Shown here: one piece after another, positions 25,226-34,283 of the stretch
Position numbering within the stretch: the stretch's first letter is position 1
Layout: every line of letters starts with the position of its first letter
DNA from: JAZDGX01 sp964482205
GTDB lineage: Bacteria; Eisenbacteria; RBG-16-71-46; CAIMUX01; WJJG01
NCBI GenBank assembly: GCA_964482205.1
Contig: CAYZWI010000004.1
Location: forward strand, 62,001-126,000
Length of the DNA: 64,000 bases
Reading direction: 5' to 3'
Notes under the pieces: generated by a model
What the model was told of the DNA's origin: nothing
What the model saw: only the letters and a program-made list of their open reading frames with translations
Database searches by the model: none
Program-made: the position numbers and the translations under genes

Positions 25226-25606
25226 ATGATCGAGCGAATGCAAGTGTACAAGTGCGCCATTTGCGGAAACATTGTGGAGGTGCTTCACGCGGGGGGCGGA
25301 AGCCTCGTCTGTTGCGGACAGCCGATGACCGCGCTGGTGGAAAACACGGTCGACGCATCGCGCGAGAAGCATGTGCCGGTGATCACGCGCACCGCCAACG
25401 GCGTGAAGGTGGCGGTGGGCTGCGTTCCTCATCCGATGGAGGAAAAGCACTTCATCCAGTGGATCGAAGTCCTGGCCGAAGGCCGGGTGCACCGCCAGTT
25501 CCTGACGCCGGGCGCCAATCCCGAAGCATTCTTCGATGTCACCGCCGCCAAGTTGAGCGCGCGCGAATACTGCAATCTGCATGGGCTCTGGAGGGCCGAC
25601 ACCTAG
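25226..25606 (+). CDS. dfx: Desulfoferrodoxin (superoxide reductase)
   Basis: The 126-residue two-iron superoxide reductase has an N-terminal desulforedoxin centre (YKCAICGNIVEV ... LVCCGQPM) and the catalytic Fe(His)4Cys centre with EKHVPVI, HPMEEKHFIQWIEV and YCNLHGLW. It reduces superoxide to peroxide, which rubrerythrin can remove. A GGAGG lies about 11 nt before the ATG chosen. First gene of the rightward arm of the island. Confidence 0.95.
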   Translation: MIERMQVYKCAICGNIVEVLHAGGGSLVCCGQPMTALVENTVDASREKHVPVITRTANGVKVAVGCVPHPMEEKHFIQWIEVLAEGRVHRQFLTPGANPEAFFDVTAAKLSAREYCNLHGLWRADT

Positions 25607-25681
25607 CGCGGATTCGTAGGGACCATCTTCGGCGACGGCTCATGGAGCTTCATGACCGGAACGAGAGAGGAGAAGCGTACG

Positions 25682-26194
25682 ATGAATCCCAGCCTGCAAC
25701 GCATGGCCGACGGCCTGCGCAAAGCCATTCAGGCCGAACGGGAAGGGCAGCACTTCTACCGCATGGCCGCGCAGATCACGCAGGACGCGCAAGGCCGGAG
25801 CGTCTTCGAAGAACTGGCCGAAGACGAGCGGATCCACGAGGAATTCCTGCGCCGGCACTACGACTCGGTGCTGAAGGACGGCCGGCTCGCATCCGGCGAG
25901 GCGCTCGTGGCGCCGGCTGCCGATCGCTTCGCCCATCCGATCTTCTCGGCCGATCTGCGCAAGCGCGCCGCGGGCGCTCACTATGAGATGACCGCCCTCT
26001 CGATCGGCATCCAACTCGAGGAATCGGCGGTGCGCTTCTACGAGGGCGAAGCCAAGGCTTGCGAGAATCCGGCCGCGAAGGAGTTCTACAAGACACTCGT
26101 GACTTGGGAGCAAGGCCATCTGTCGGCCTTGCAGCGCCAGGCCGATGCGATGAAGGAGGAGTACTGGGGAGCGACCGGCTTCGCACCTTTCTGA
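25682..26194 (+). CDS. Ferritin-like/rubrerythrin-family diiron protein
   Basis: The 170-residue protein consists of two helical ferritin-like halves with candidate ligands in QAEREGQHFYRMA, AEDERIHEEF, QLEESAVRFYEG and TWEQGHLSAL. There is no rubredoxin tail. Its role is probably iron or peroxide handling, by analogy and by position between superoxide reductase and ferritin. The start at 25682 is preferred because an AGGAG lies nine bases upstream; an ATG 30 bp earlier is possible. Confidence 0.8.
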   Translation: MNPSLQRMADGLRKAIQAEREGQHFYRMAAQITQDAQGRSVFEELAEDERIHEEFLRRHYDSVLKDGRLASGEALVAPAADRFAHPIFSADLRKRAAGAHYEMTALSIGIQLEESAVRFYEGEAKACENPAAKEFYKTLVTWEQGHLSALQRQADAMKEEYWGATGFAPF

Positions 26195-26343
26195 GATGAG
26201 GAACCCCCAATCTCTTGTGCGATCCATAGGCCGGGCGCCCGCTGGCGTCGTTCGTCATTCGCTTGAATGCGCATGCCAAAGGGCGCGGGCGCACGTGCGA
26301 GCAGGACCACCGACCTGATCACCGTGAAGAAAGGGACCCGATC

Positions 26344-26865
26344 ATGATCAACAAGAAAGTCCAGGATGCGTTCAATACGCAAATCGGCGAAGAGCTCGAA
26401 TCGTCCTACCTGTATCTCGCCATGGTCGCCTACTTCGAGTCCGAAGGCCTCGGCGGCATGGCCCATTACATGCGCGCGCAGGCGACCGAGGAGTTGATCC
26501 ACGCTCTGCGCTTCTTCGATCACATCGGCACGCGCGGCGGTCGCGCCGAGTTGCCGGGACTAAAGAAGCCGCAGGTGTCGTGGTCTTCTCCGCTCGAAGC
26601 GTTCAAGGCGGCGTACGCGCACGAGCAGTACATCACGAGCAAGATCCACGCCCTGGTGGATCTCGCCAGCGCGGAGAAGGACCACCCCGCGGTCGCGATG
26701 CTGCAATGGTTCGTGAACGAGCAGGTGGAAGAGGAAGAGTCGGCCCTGAAGGTGGTCGACACCCTCACGCGGATCGGAGATTCGGGACAAGCGCTCTTCA
26801 TGCTCGATCGCGAACTGGGGACGCGCCCGATGCCGGTCACGCTGCCGGCGCCGGCCGCGGACTGA
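26344..26865 (+). CDS. ftn: Non-heme ferritin
   Basis: The 173-residue bacterial ferritin (FtnA type) has ferroxidase ligands in IGEELESSYLYLAM, QATEELIHALRFFDHI and VNEQVEEEESALKVV. It stores iron and uses peroxide or oxygen to oxidise Fe(II). The start at 26344 begins the conserved MINKKVQDAF; an AAGGGA lies 8 nt upstream. Third gene of the rightward arm after the superoxide reductase gene. Confidence 0.95.
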   Translation: MINKKVQDAFNTQIGEELESSYLYLAMVAYFESEGLGGMAHYMRAQATEELIHALRFFDHIGTRGGRAELPGLKKPQVSWSSPLEAFKAAYAHEQYITSKIHALVDLASAEKDHPAVAMLQWFVNEQVEEEESALKVVDTLTRIGDSGQALFMLDRELGTRPMPVTLPAPAAD

Positions 26866-26891
26866 TCGCGCAGACCGCAATCCGGCGCTGT

Positions 26892-27884
26892 TTACAGAGA
26901 GACGAGCAGCGCTTGCGTTCCGGCGGCTCCAGCGGGGCCGCCGGATTTCGTTTCGGCCGGAGCGATCTCGCATGCCGGCAGGGCAGCGGGAAGAAGCGCG
27001 GTGCGCGCGCGGGATAGATGCAGTTCGAATGCGTCTCCCCGCAGAAGCAAGGGACCATCGAGAGCAAAGAGGATCCGCATGCTGCGCGGATCTTGCTCGA
27101 TGCGCCAATGATCGAGAATGCGTAGGCGATCGACTCGGAAATGCCGGCTCTTCACGAGCGACCATTGTTCGCCGCGCGCGTCGCTCGAAATGAGCGAGGG
27201 CTGGCTGCGCGCCGAGCCGCGGTCGGTCCAATCGATCGCGCGCAACCCTTCCTCGAGATGAAGCGGGCGAGTGGATCCATCCGCCCCGCGCCTGTTCCAA
27301 TCGTGCAGCCGGAAGGTCGTGTTCGAATTCGTCTGCGCTTCAAAGAAGAGACACCCGGCGTCGGCCGCGTGTACGCGGCCTCCGGGAAGGAAGAAGGCAT
27401 CGTGCGCGTGCGCGCGATGCGGGCGCAGCAGCGATTCGACGCGGCTCTCCTGCAAGGCCGCGCGCACGGTTTCCGGCGAGGCGCCCGGCTCGAAGCCGGC
27501 AAAGATGCGGCTTTCCTGCATGCCTTCGAGGCCATACCACATTTCGGTCTTCGGCTTGCCTTCCGCGCTTGCGTCGCCGGGATGAACTTGAAGGCTGATG
27601 CGTTCACGCACATCGAGGATCTTGATCAGCAACGGAAAGGGCCCGGGAGGCGCTGTGGTTCCTGCGAGCAGCGGGCCGCATGCGGCGTGCAATTCTGAGA
27701 GGGTCTTTCCGCGCAAGGGCCCGCGGTCAACCACGCTCATCCCCTCTTCACGCGAAGCGAGTTCCCAGGATTCGGCCACGATCCCTTCGGGCAGCGCGCG
27801 CCCGAGCAGCGTTTCGATGCGCCGCCCTCCCCAGGGATAGTCTTTGTAGACCGGCGCGAAGGTCAGGGGTTCGCGAAGAGTCAT
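26892..27884 (-). CDS. manA: Class I mannose-6-phosphate isomerase
   Basis: The 330-residue cupin enzyme interconverts mannose-6-phosphate and fructose-6-phosphate. The zinc ligands are visible in SLQVHPGD (Gln, His), KTEMWYGLEG (Glu) and FLPGGRVHA (His), followed by EAQTNSNTTFRLHDW. It is a short bacterial-type PMI. The start at 27884 begins the conserved region; its ribosome binding site is weak. It sits next to the sugar ABC transporter and GH38 mannosidase genes, fitting a mannose-use locus. Confidence 0.92.
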   Translation of the reverse strand: MTLREPLTFAPVYKDYPWGGRRIETLLGRALPEGIVAESWELASREEGMSVVDRGPLRGKTLSELHAACGPLLAGTTAPPGPFPLLIKILDVRERISLQVHPGDASAEGKPKTEMWYGLEGMQESRIFAGFEPGASPETVRAALQESRVESLLRPHRAHAHDAFFLPGGRVHAADAGCLFFEAQTNSNTTFRLHDWNRRGADGSTRPLHLEEGLRAIDWTDRGSARSQPSLISSDARGEQWSLVKSRHFRVDRLRILDHWRIEQDPRSMRILFALDGPLLLRGDAFELHLSRARTALLPAALPACEIAPAETKSGGPAGAAGTQALLVSL

Positions 27885-28076
27885 CACCGTTTCTTTCGAA
27901 TTGGATTCCCTATGCCCGCTCGACCGCTGGCGAATGCGACCGCGGCGCGCATTGTACGCGAACGGCCGGGCTCGCTCCAGCAAGCCGTTGCGCAGGCGCG
28001 GATGGCCGCCCGCGTGTGAATCTGCGGAGGCGGAGAGATAGAAGGCTAGGCGACGCAGCGCCCGCGCCGGGGTGTC

Positions 28077-29435
28077 TCACGCAGCGGCATGGCGATCGCT
28101 CTTCTCGTCGAGCCCGGTCTCCGCGCCGCCGGTGTTCGGCGTTTCCCATGCCCGCATGTCGTCTGGGCTTTCCCTTCCCGCCCAGGGCCGCTCTTCGCCA
28201 TAGGCTTCGCTCAAGGTGTGGCGCGTGATGAGCGAGGGCTCTTCGGTCATGCGCGGGCCGAGCGCGAGGGCAAGGGCCTCGAGCAGGCGCGAGGCGCGAA
28301 TGGGCTTCGTGAGGTAAGCCGAGACGCCGATCTGGCGGCAACGGGCCGCGTCTCCGCGCACGCCCGTCGAAGTGAGGAGGACGACGGTAGTGGCGGAAAG
28401 ATCGTGGCGTTCCTTGATCTGTTGCGCGAGATCGAACCCCGCCGCGCCGGACATGCCGTCCTCGAGCACCACCAGCCCGAAGGGATCTTCGTTGGCCGCG
28501 GCGAGCGTGAGCTTCGCGAGCGCAGCCGCGGTGCTGCCCGCTTCGTCCACGACCACGCCCCAGCTTTCGAGAAAGCGGCGCAGAGTCTCGCGGCTTCCCG
28601 CGTGGGTGTCCACCAGCAAAGCTTTCAACCCGCGCAGCACTCCCGGGAACACCGCGGCGTTCGATTGCGCGGGCTTCTGCCCCGCGCTCATCGTGACGAG
28701 CAGGCGCAACGATTCCTGGCCCTCCGCTTCGCGATGCAGGCTGATGCCGCCGCCCATCATGCGCGCGATCCGCCGCGCAACGACGAGATTCAGCGGCACG
28801 GGAGTCTCTCTGTGGGCTTCCCCGCGCACCTTCCCGAGCGGCTCCAGGCCGGCGAGTCCCGCCTTCAGAAAAGGCGGCAGCGAGACCGCTCCGTTGCCCA
28901 CCGCGCGAATGTCGAGCCCGACCGCATCGGCGCCCGCATTCTGCAGGGCGATGCGCAGCTGCACTTCTCCGGCGCGCGTCGCGCGAATCATGGTGAGTGT
29001 GAGATCGTAGATCGCCTGCTTCAGTCTCCCCGGATCTCCGCGCAGCGTGGCCGGGATATCCGGATCGATCTCGCAACGCAGAGCGATCTTTTCCTGCTCG
29101 GCTTCGGCGGCCAGGGTCGTGCGCAGACTCTCGAGCGAGCCGCGCAAATCGAAGTCGATGGATTCGAGCGCGAGATCGCCTGCCTCCATGCGCGCGAGAT
29201 CGAGGAGATCGTTGACGAGATGCGCAAGCGCGTTGCCGTGCGATTCCAGCGCGGCGATGAGCTCGCGCTGCTCGGAATTCACGGCCGATCCCCGCAGCAA
29301 ATCCAGCGTGCCGAGAATGCCGTTCAACGGCACGCGCAACTCGCGGCTCACGCCGACGAGACAGGCCGGCGTCGCAAGACTCGGTTCGATGTCGGACGCT
29401 CGCGCGCCGCGCATATCGGGATGGTCGGGGCTCAT
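28077..29435 (-). CDS. Degenerate hybrid histidine kinase (pseudokinase plus pseudoreceiver)
   Basis: The 452-residue product has the shape of a cytoplasmic hybrid kinase: HisKA dimerisation helices (about 27-90), an ATPase-like domain (105-250), a receiver domain (260-385) and a C-terminal tail. Essential residues are missing in each. The H-box reads SRELRVPLNG (His to Arg), the N-box LTLTMIRAT lacks its Asn, G1 reads AVGNGA, G2 lacks its glycines, and the receiver has VLEDGMSG (Asp to Glu) and VDTH instead of DD. The receiver Lys (LTKPI) is kept. It may act as a non-phosphorylated scaffold or regulator. The start at 29435 follows GGGAGGG. It lies divergent from the sugar ABC transporter. 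Confidence 0.8.
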   Translation of the reverse strand: MSPDHPDMRGARASDIEPSLATPACLVGVSRELRVPLNGILGTLDLLRGSAVNSEQRELIAALESHGNALAHLVNDLLDLARMEAGDLALESIDFDLRGSLESLRTTLAAEAEQEKIALRCEIDPDIPATLRGDPGRLKQAIYDLTLTMIRATRAGEVQLRIALQNAGADAVGLDIRAVGNGAVSLPPFLKAGLAGLEPLGKVRGEAHRETPVPLNLVVARRIARMMGGGISLHREAEGQESLRLLVTMSAGQKPAQSNAAVFPGVLRGLKALLVDTHAGSRETLRRFLESWGVVVDEAGSTAAALAKLTLAAANEDPFGLVVLEDGMSGAAGFDLAQQIKERHDLSATTVVLLTSTGVRGDAARCRQIGVSAYLTKPIRASRLLEALALALGPRMTEEPSLITRHTLSEAYGEERPWAGRESPDDMRAWETPNTGGAETGLDEKSDRHAAA

Positions 29436-29797
29436 GGACTTCCCTCCCCAGCGAGACTTTTCCCCAGCGGCTCTCCCGCATGCGAGACCCACGATGCGCA
29501 GGCCGCGGCGACCTGCGCGCCGATCCGGCAGGATGTCTCGACGCGCGCACGGCCATGCGGCCGGCCTCAGCTCTTCGAGCCGCTATCATTAATAGGTATC
29601 GGCCGGGCGCCGAAGATGGTTGATCCACAGGGCCGCTCGAAAGGAGACGCTTGTGTGGAGAGAGCGGCCGGTGACGAGGAGGCGACGGCGCAAGCCCGAC
29701 ACAAAAACCGGCATCGGAATGCCGCCCGAACTAGGGCTGGCCGCGCCCGGCGGGGACCCTTAGAATCGGCCGAGAAGCGCCATCAACGGAGGAACCC
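29436..29797. other. Intergenic region (362 bp), divergent
   Basis: This lies between the degenerate kinase gene (minus) and the sugar-binding lipoprotein gene (plus). TATCATTAATAGG near 29583 and TTAGAATCGG near 29760 may be -10-like elements. A GGAGG is followed by the lipoprotein ATG. No RNA gene or riboswitch was recognised. Confidence 0.4.
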
Positions 29798-30907
29798 ATG
29801 CTCGGATCGACTCTTAGCCGTCCTTTGCGCGCCTTCGAAAAATCCCGAATCTTCGATCCACAAGGGGGCGCGGCCCTTTTCCGACCACTCGCCTTGCTCC
29901 TCACCGCCCTCCTGGTCGCCCTCGCGGCGTCGGGCTGCGGACAGAAGGAGGAGGGCCGCGGACGATCGGCGGACTCTCGGACTTCCGTCTCCGAGGCGGC
30001 CTCATCCGGGCAAGCCGAATCCCGGCCGGCCGACGCTGAGAGGCCGGCCTCGGATCGATCGGGCATTCGGCCGGTCATCGGAGTCTCGCTTCTCACGAGA
30101 ACGCATCCCTTCTATCAGGATCTCGAGGCGGGCCTGCGCGCGGGCGCGGAGCAGAACGGCTACGATCTTCTCATCCAGGCGGGCGAGTTCGATGTCGCGC
30201 GACAAAAGGACCAGATCGACAACTACATCGTGCGCAAGGTGAGCGCGATCATCGTCTCGCCGTGCGACTCGAAGTCGATCGGCACTTCCATTCAGGCGGC
30301 GAATCGGGCGGGCATTCCCGTCTTCACCGCCGACATCGCGGTGCTCGCCGAGAATGCGCAAGTCGTCTGCCATGTGGCATCGGACAACGTCGCCGGTGGA
30401 AGGCTTGCCGCGAAAGCGCTCGCCGACGCCTTGGGAGGGCAAGGGCGCATCGCGATCATCGATCATCCGGAAGTCGAATCGGTCATCCAGCGCGTGCATG
30501 GTTTTGAAGAAGGCCTGGCCGCCTATCGCGACATGCGCATCGCCGCGAAGCTCTCGGGCCACGGCGTCAAGGACATGGCCTTTCGCACCGCGGAAGACAT
30601 TCTGCAGGCGCATCCCGATCTCGACGGAATCTTCGGGATCAATGATGACTCGGCCTTGGGCGCGCTGGCGGCGGTCGAGAAGGCGGGCAAGCTCGGACGC
30701 ATCACGATCGTGGGATTCGACGCGGTTCCCGAGGCGCGCGCCGCGATTCGCGAGGGACGCATTCATGCGGATGTGATCCAGCAGCCCGAAGTCATCGGGC
30801 GGACCACGATGCAGGCGATCGCCGACTACATGGCGGGCAAGCAGGTGCCGCCGGAGATCTTGATTCCCTGCGAGCTCTTCACGCGCGAGACGGCCAAGGG
30901 ATCGTGA
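29798..30907 (+). CDS. Sugar ABC transporter substrate-binding lipoprotein
   Basis: The 369-residue product is a type I periplasmic binding protein (ribose/galactose class). A lipoprotein signal ends in LAASGC near residue 48, then a charged Ser/Glu-rich linker and the binding domain starting VIGVSLLTRTHPFYQDL. IIVSPCDS and FGINDDSALGALAAV are typical family positions. It delivers a monosaccharide, perhaps mannose, to the transporter encoded by the next two genes. The start is supported by GGAGGAA. Its stop overlaps the next start (TGATG). Confidence 0.9.
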   Translation: MLGSTLSRPLRAFEKSRIFDPQGGAALFRPLALLLTALLVALAASGCGQKEEGRGRSADSRTSVSEAASSGQAESRPADAERPASDRSGIRPVIGVSLLTRTHPFYQDLEAGLRAGAEQNGYDLLIQAGEFDVARQKDQIDNYIVRKVSAIIVSPCDSKSIGTSIQAANRAGIPVFTADIAVLAENAQVVCHVASDNVAGGRLAAKALADALGGQGRIAIIDHPEVESVIQRVHGFEEGLAAYRDMRIAAKLSGHGVKDMAFRTAEDILQAHPDLDGIFGINDDSALGALAAVEKAGKLGRITIVGFDAVPEARAAIREGRIHADVIQQPEVIGRTTMQAIADYMAGKQVPPEILIPCELFTRETAKGS

Positions 30908-32409
30908 TGACCGGGTTGCCGAACGGACAGACTCCCCCGCTCCTCGAGCTTCGCGCGATCGACAAGTCCTTTCCCGGCGTGCAGGCATTGCGCGCGGCCA
31001 CGCTGGAAATCCGTTCGGGTGAGATCCACGCCCTGGTCGGCGAAAACGGCGCGGGCAAGAGCACGCTCATCAAAGTGGCGATGGGCGCGCACGCGCCCGA
31101 CGCGGGCGAGATTCTCCTTCGGGGAGAGCCCACCCGCGTGCGCCATCCGCGCGATGCGTTGCGTCACGGAATCGCGGCCATCTACCAGGAATTCAATCTC
31201 GTGCCGGCGCTCTCCGTGCGCGAGAACCTCTTTCTCGGCCGCGAGGGCGGGTGGTTTCGTCCTCTGCGCGCGCGCGAGGAAGACCGCCGCGCAAAAGAAA
31301 TCCTCGACCGCCTGGGCGCCGATTTCGCAATCGAGGCTCCCGTCTCCGCGCTGTCCATCGCCCAACAGCAGCTCGTCGAAATCGCCCGCGCGCTGCTCGC
31401 CGACGCGCAGCTTCTGATCATGGACGAGCCCACCGCGCCGCTCACGCCGCGCGAGGTCGAGCGCCTCTTCGCGATTCTGGATGATCTTCGTCGCGCGGAT
31501 CGCGGGATCCTCTTCATCAGCCATCGTCTCGAGGAAGTGCTGCGCATCGCCGACCGGATCACCGTGATGCGCGACGGCCTCACGCTGGGCACCTGGCCGC
31601 GGGCGGAGCACACGCGCGAATCCTTGATCGAGAAGATGGTCGGCCGCCCGCTCGCGCAGGAGTTTCCGCCCCGCAAACGAACGCCCGGCCCCCCGCTTCT
31701 TTCGATCGAGAACCTGCATGGCGGCCGCGTGCGCGGCGTCTCCTTGGAAGTGCGCCGCGGAGAAGTGCTCGGCATCGCCGGACTGGTCGGCGCCGGCCGC
31801 ACGGATCTCGCGCGCATGATCTTCGGCGCGGATCCGAAGAGCGGCGGCATCGTGCGGCTGGAAGGCGCCACGCTCGACATCGCCTCTCCACGCGCGGCGG
31901 TGCGGCACGGCATCGGACTTCTCACCGAGGATCGCAAGCGCCAGGGACTCGTGCTCGGGCTTTCGGCGCGCGAGAACTTCGCCTTGCCGAACCTCTCGCA
32001 CTGGACGCGCTGGAGCTGGGTGCGCGAAAGCGAGGAGCGCCTGGCCTTCGCGCGCTATGTCGATCGCCTCGCGATTCGTCTGGCGAGCTCCGAACAGGCG
32101 GCGCAACATCTCTCGGGAGGCAATCAGCAGAAGCTCCTGATCGCGCGCTGGCTGGAGAACGATGCGCGTGTGCTGCTCTTCGACGAGCCCACGCGCGGCA
32201 TCGATGTGGGCGCCAAGGTGGAGATGTATCGCCTGATCGACGAGCTCGCCGCGCGCGGCAAGGCGATCATGATGATCTCCTCCGAGCTTCCCGAAATCCT
32301 CGGGATGAGCGATCGGATCGTGGTGATGCGCGACGGCCGGGTGACCGGCACGATCGACGATGTGGCGGCCGCGACCCAGGAGCAAGTGCTCGCTTTGGCG
32401 GTGGCATGA
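30907..32409 (+). CDS. Sugar ABC transporter ATP-binding protein (RbsA/MglA type)
   Basis: The 500-residue tandem ATPase has in its first half GENGAGKSTLIKV (Walker A), LSIAQQQLVEIARALL and LLIMDEPTAPL. The second half has GLVGAGRTDLARM and LSGGNQQKLLIARWLE with LLFDEPTRGIDVG. It energises uptake of a monosaccharide. The ATG at 30907 overlaps the preceding stop by one base (TGATG), and its own stop overlaps the permease start (ATGA), so the three genes are coupled. Confidence 0.95.
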   Translation: MTGLPNGQTPPLLELRAIDKSFPGVQALRAATLEIRSGEIHALVGENGAGKSTLIKVAMGAHAPDAGEILLRGEPTRVRHPRDALRHGIAAIYQEFNLVPALSVRENLFLGREGGWFRPLRAREEDRRAKEILDRLGADFAIEAPVSALSIAQQQLVEIARALLADAQLLIMDEPTAPLTPREVERLFAILDDLRRADRGILFISHRLEEVLRIADRITVMRDGLTLGTWPRAEHTRESLIEKMVGRPLAQEFPPRKRTPGPPLLSIENLHGGRVRGVSLEVRRGEVLGIAGLVGAGRTDLARMIFGADPKSGGIVRLEGATLDIASPRAAVRHGIGLLTEDRKRQGLVLGLSARENFALPNLSHWTRWSWVRESEERLAFARYVDRLAIRLASSEQAAQHLSGGNQQKLLIARWLENDARVLLFDEPTRGIDVGAKVEMYRLIDELAARGKAIMMISSELPEILGMSDRIVVMRDGRVTGTIDDVAAATQEQVLALAVA

Positions 32410-33941
32410 TGCGCGACGATTCAATAGATCCAGAGCATCCATCGAGGGATCCTCGAACGGACGCAGACAACGCTCCGGCAGGCGCGGGCGCCAATCGCGC
32501 AGGAGCGCCTCCCCGGCAGAGCGAGCGTTCCGCGAAGCGCGGCTCTCTTGGGGGCTTCCTTTCCCGCTTCCTTCGCCACTACGGCATGCTCGTGGTTCTC
32601 GTGCTGCTGGCGCTCTTCTTTTCCCTTGCGACATTGCGCGAGCAGGAGCCCACCGGGACCCAAGCGTCGCGCTCGCTCTTAGGCCGTCTTCCGCCGAGCG
32701 CCGACTCTCCGAACGCGCCGCGCACGGTGCTGGTCATCGCGCGATCGAACACGGACGACGAACGCTTTCTCATGCAGTTCACGGCGGGGCTGCGCGCGCG
32801 CAAGTACCGCGATGTGGTCGTGATCACCGGAGGGCCCGGTGAAGTGCGCGACGGCCTCGAACGCTGGGCCAACGCGGCCGCCATGCCGGCCGGGCGAGAA
32901 GCGGGCGGGATCGGCGCCGAAGGCGTCATCCTCGCGACCCTGCAAAGCTACGCGCCCGTCGTGCGCGGGGCGATCGCTGCGCTGCCCGCGCTCTCCTCCG
33001 CGCCCATCATCACGCCCGCGACCTATCGTTGGCCGACATTCCTCCTGACCGAGAACCTCCTCAATGTCGCCAACCAGATCGCGGTCATCGCGATTCTCGC
33101 GATCGGCATGACGATGGTCATCATCACCGGCGGCATCGATCTCTCGGTCGGCAGCTTGATTGCGCTCGCGGCCGTCATTGCGACGGGATTGATCGGAAAC
33201 CTCGGCGCCGCCGCGGCAACGAACGCTTCGATGCTCGCCGCTTCCCTGGCGGCGATGCTCCTGTGCGGAGCGATCGGGATCTTCTCGGGGCTCGTCATCA
33301 CGCGCTTTCGCGTGCCGCCCTTCATCGCGACCCTCGGGATGATGCAGGTCGCGAGCGGAATCGCCTACCTGCTCTCCCACGGCCGGCCCATCTACCAGGT
33401 GCCTGAGCGCTTCGTCGCCCTCGGCCGCGGAGTCGATCCGCTGATCGGGATTCCGTACGCAGTGCTATTGATGGCGGTCCTCTATGTGCTCGCCCATCTC
33501 CTCATGGCGCGCACGCCGCTCGGCCGCTACATCTATGCGGTGGGCGGCAACGCGGAAGCGGCGCGCCTGTCGGGAGTGAATGTGCGCGGCGTCCTGATGT
33601 TCGTGTACATCGTCTCGGCGGTGCTCGCGGGCCTGGGCGGCGTGGTGATGGCGTCGCAACTCAAGAGCGGCGCGCCGACCTACGGACTCTCGTACGAGCT
33701 GTATGTGATCGCCGCGGTCGTCGTCGGGGGAACCAGCTTGAGCGGCGGCGAGGGCCGCATCTTCGGGACGCTGATCGGCGCTTTCATCATCGCGGTCATC
33801 CAGAATGGAATGAATCTCACGAATGTCGAGAGCTACACGCAGAAGGTGGTGCTGGGCCTCGTGATTCTTGGGGCGGTGCTTCTCGATCAGCTTCGTCATA
33901 CCGGTTGGTTCCGGCTTCCCGGCCGCCGGCATCGCCCTTGA
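32406..33941 (+). CDS. Sugar ABC transporter permease (RbsC type) with a periplasmic insertion
   Basis: The 511-residue permease is much longer than typical RbsC (about 320). A Pro/Arg-rich N-terminus (1-55) precedes TM1 (GMLVVLVLLALFFSL), then a ~130-residue extra domain (about 90-215), then the ordinary permease starting LLNVANQIAVIAILAIG with ITGGIDLSVGSL. The insertion (VIARSNTDDERFLMQF, GLRARKY, GAEGVILA) resembles the first lobe of the cognate binding protein and replaces the first periplasmic loop. It starts ATGA-coupled to the ATPase gene. A domain like this is not part of the usual transporter. Confidence 0.85.
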   Translation: MMRDDSIDPEHPSRDPRTDADNAPAGAGANRAGAPPRQSERSAKRGSLGGFLSRFLRHYGMLVVLVLLALFFSLATLREQEPTGTQASRSLLGRLPPSADSPNAPRTVLVIARSNTDDERFLMQFTAGLRARKYRDVVVITGGPGEVRDGLERWANAAAMPAGREAGGIGAEGVILATLQSYAPVVRGAIAALPALSSAPIITPATYRWPTFLLTENLLNVANQIAVIAILAIGMTMVIITGGIDLSVGSLIALAAVIATGLIGNLGAAAATNASMLAASLAAMLLCGAIGIFSGLVITRFRVPPFIATLGMMQVASGIAYLLSHGRPIYQVPERFVALGRGVDPLIGIPYAVLLMAVLYVLAHLLMARTPLGRYIYAVGGNAEAARLSGVNVRGVLMFVYIVSAVLAGLGGVVMASQLKSGAPTYGLSYELYVIAAVVVGGTSLSGGEGRIFGTLIGAFIIAVIQNGMNLTNVESYTQKVVLGLVILGAVLLDQLRHTGWFRLPGRRHRP

Positions 33942-34283
33942 AGGCGCGGGCGCGCAAATGGCGAAGTGCCCGCCATGAAGAAGCACGCGCGGCGGGCGCT
34001 TCGTGGTTTCTTGCAGAGAAGGAAGATGCAAGCCTGGACTGGTCAGAACGCCATCCTTGGCGTATCTTTCGGACACGATTCCGGTTGCCGGCCTTGGCAG
34101 GAAGGAGCGGCCGTTCCGCATCAGGCATGGCGACGAGAAGCCGGCTTGTGAGTCCATTTCCTGCGCGCCTCATAGAAAGCGGGCAGGAATTCTTGGAGAG
34201 CGTGTCGCCGGATGACTCCGCCTCCATGTCAGCAAAATGACATGGTTCTCGTCGGGCAGGAACCTAGGAAAAGGGGTCAAATC
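33942..34283. other. Intergenic region (342 bp)
   Basis: Between the permease and the GH38 gene on the same strand. No coding frame with family support, RNA gene or clear terminator was seen. It may hold a promoter for the mannosidase gene; an AAGGGG ribosome binding site precedes the ATG at 34284. Confidence 0.35.

Noticed and set aside
28077..29435. Active hybrid histidine kinase
   Set aside because: The phospho-acceptor His and Asp and the ATP-binding residues are replaced.
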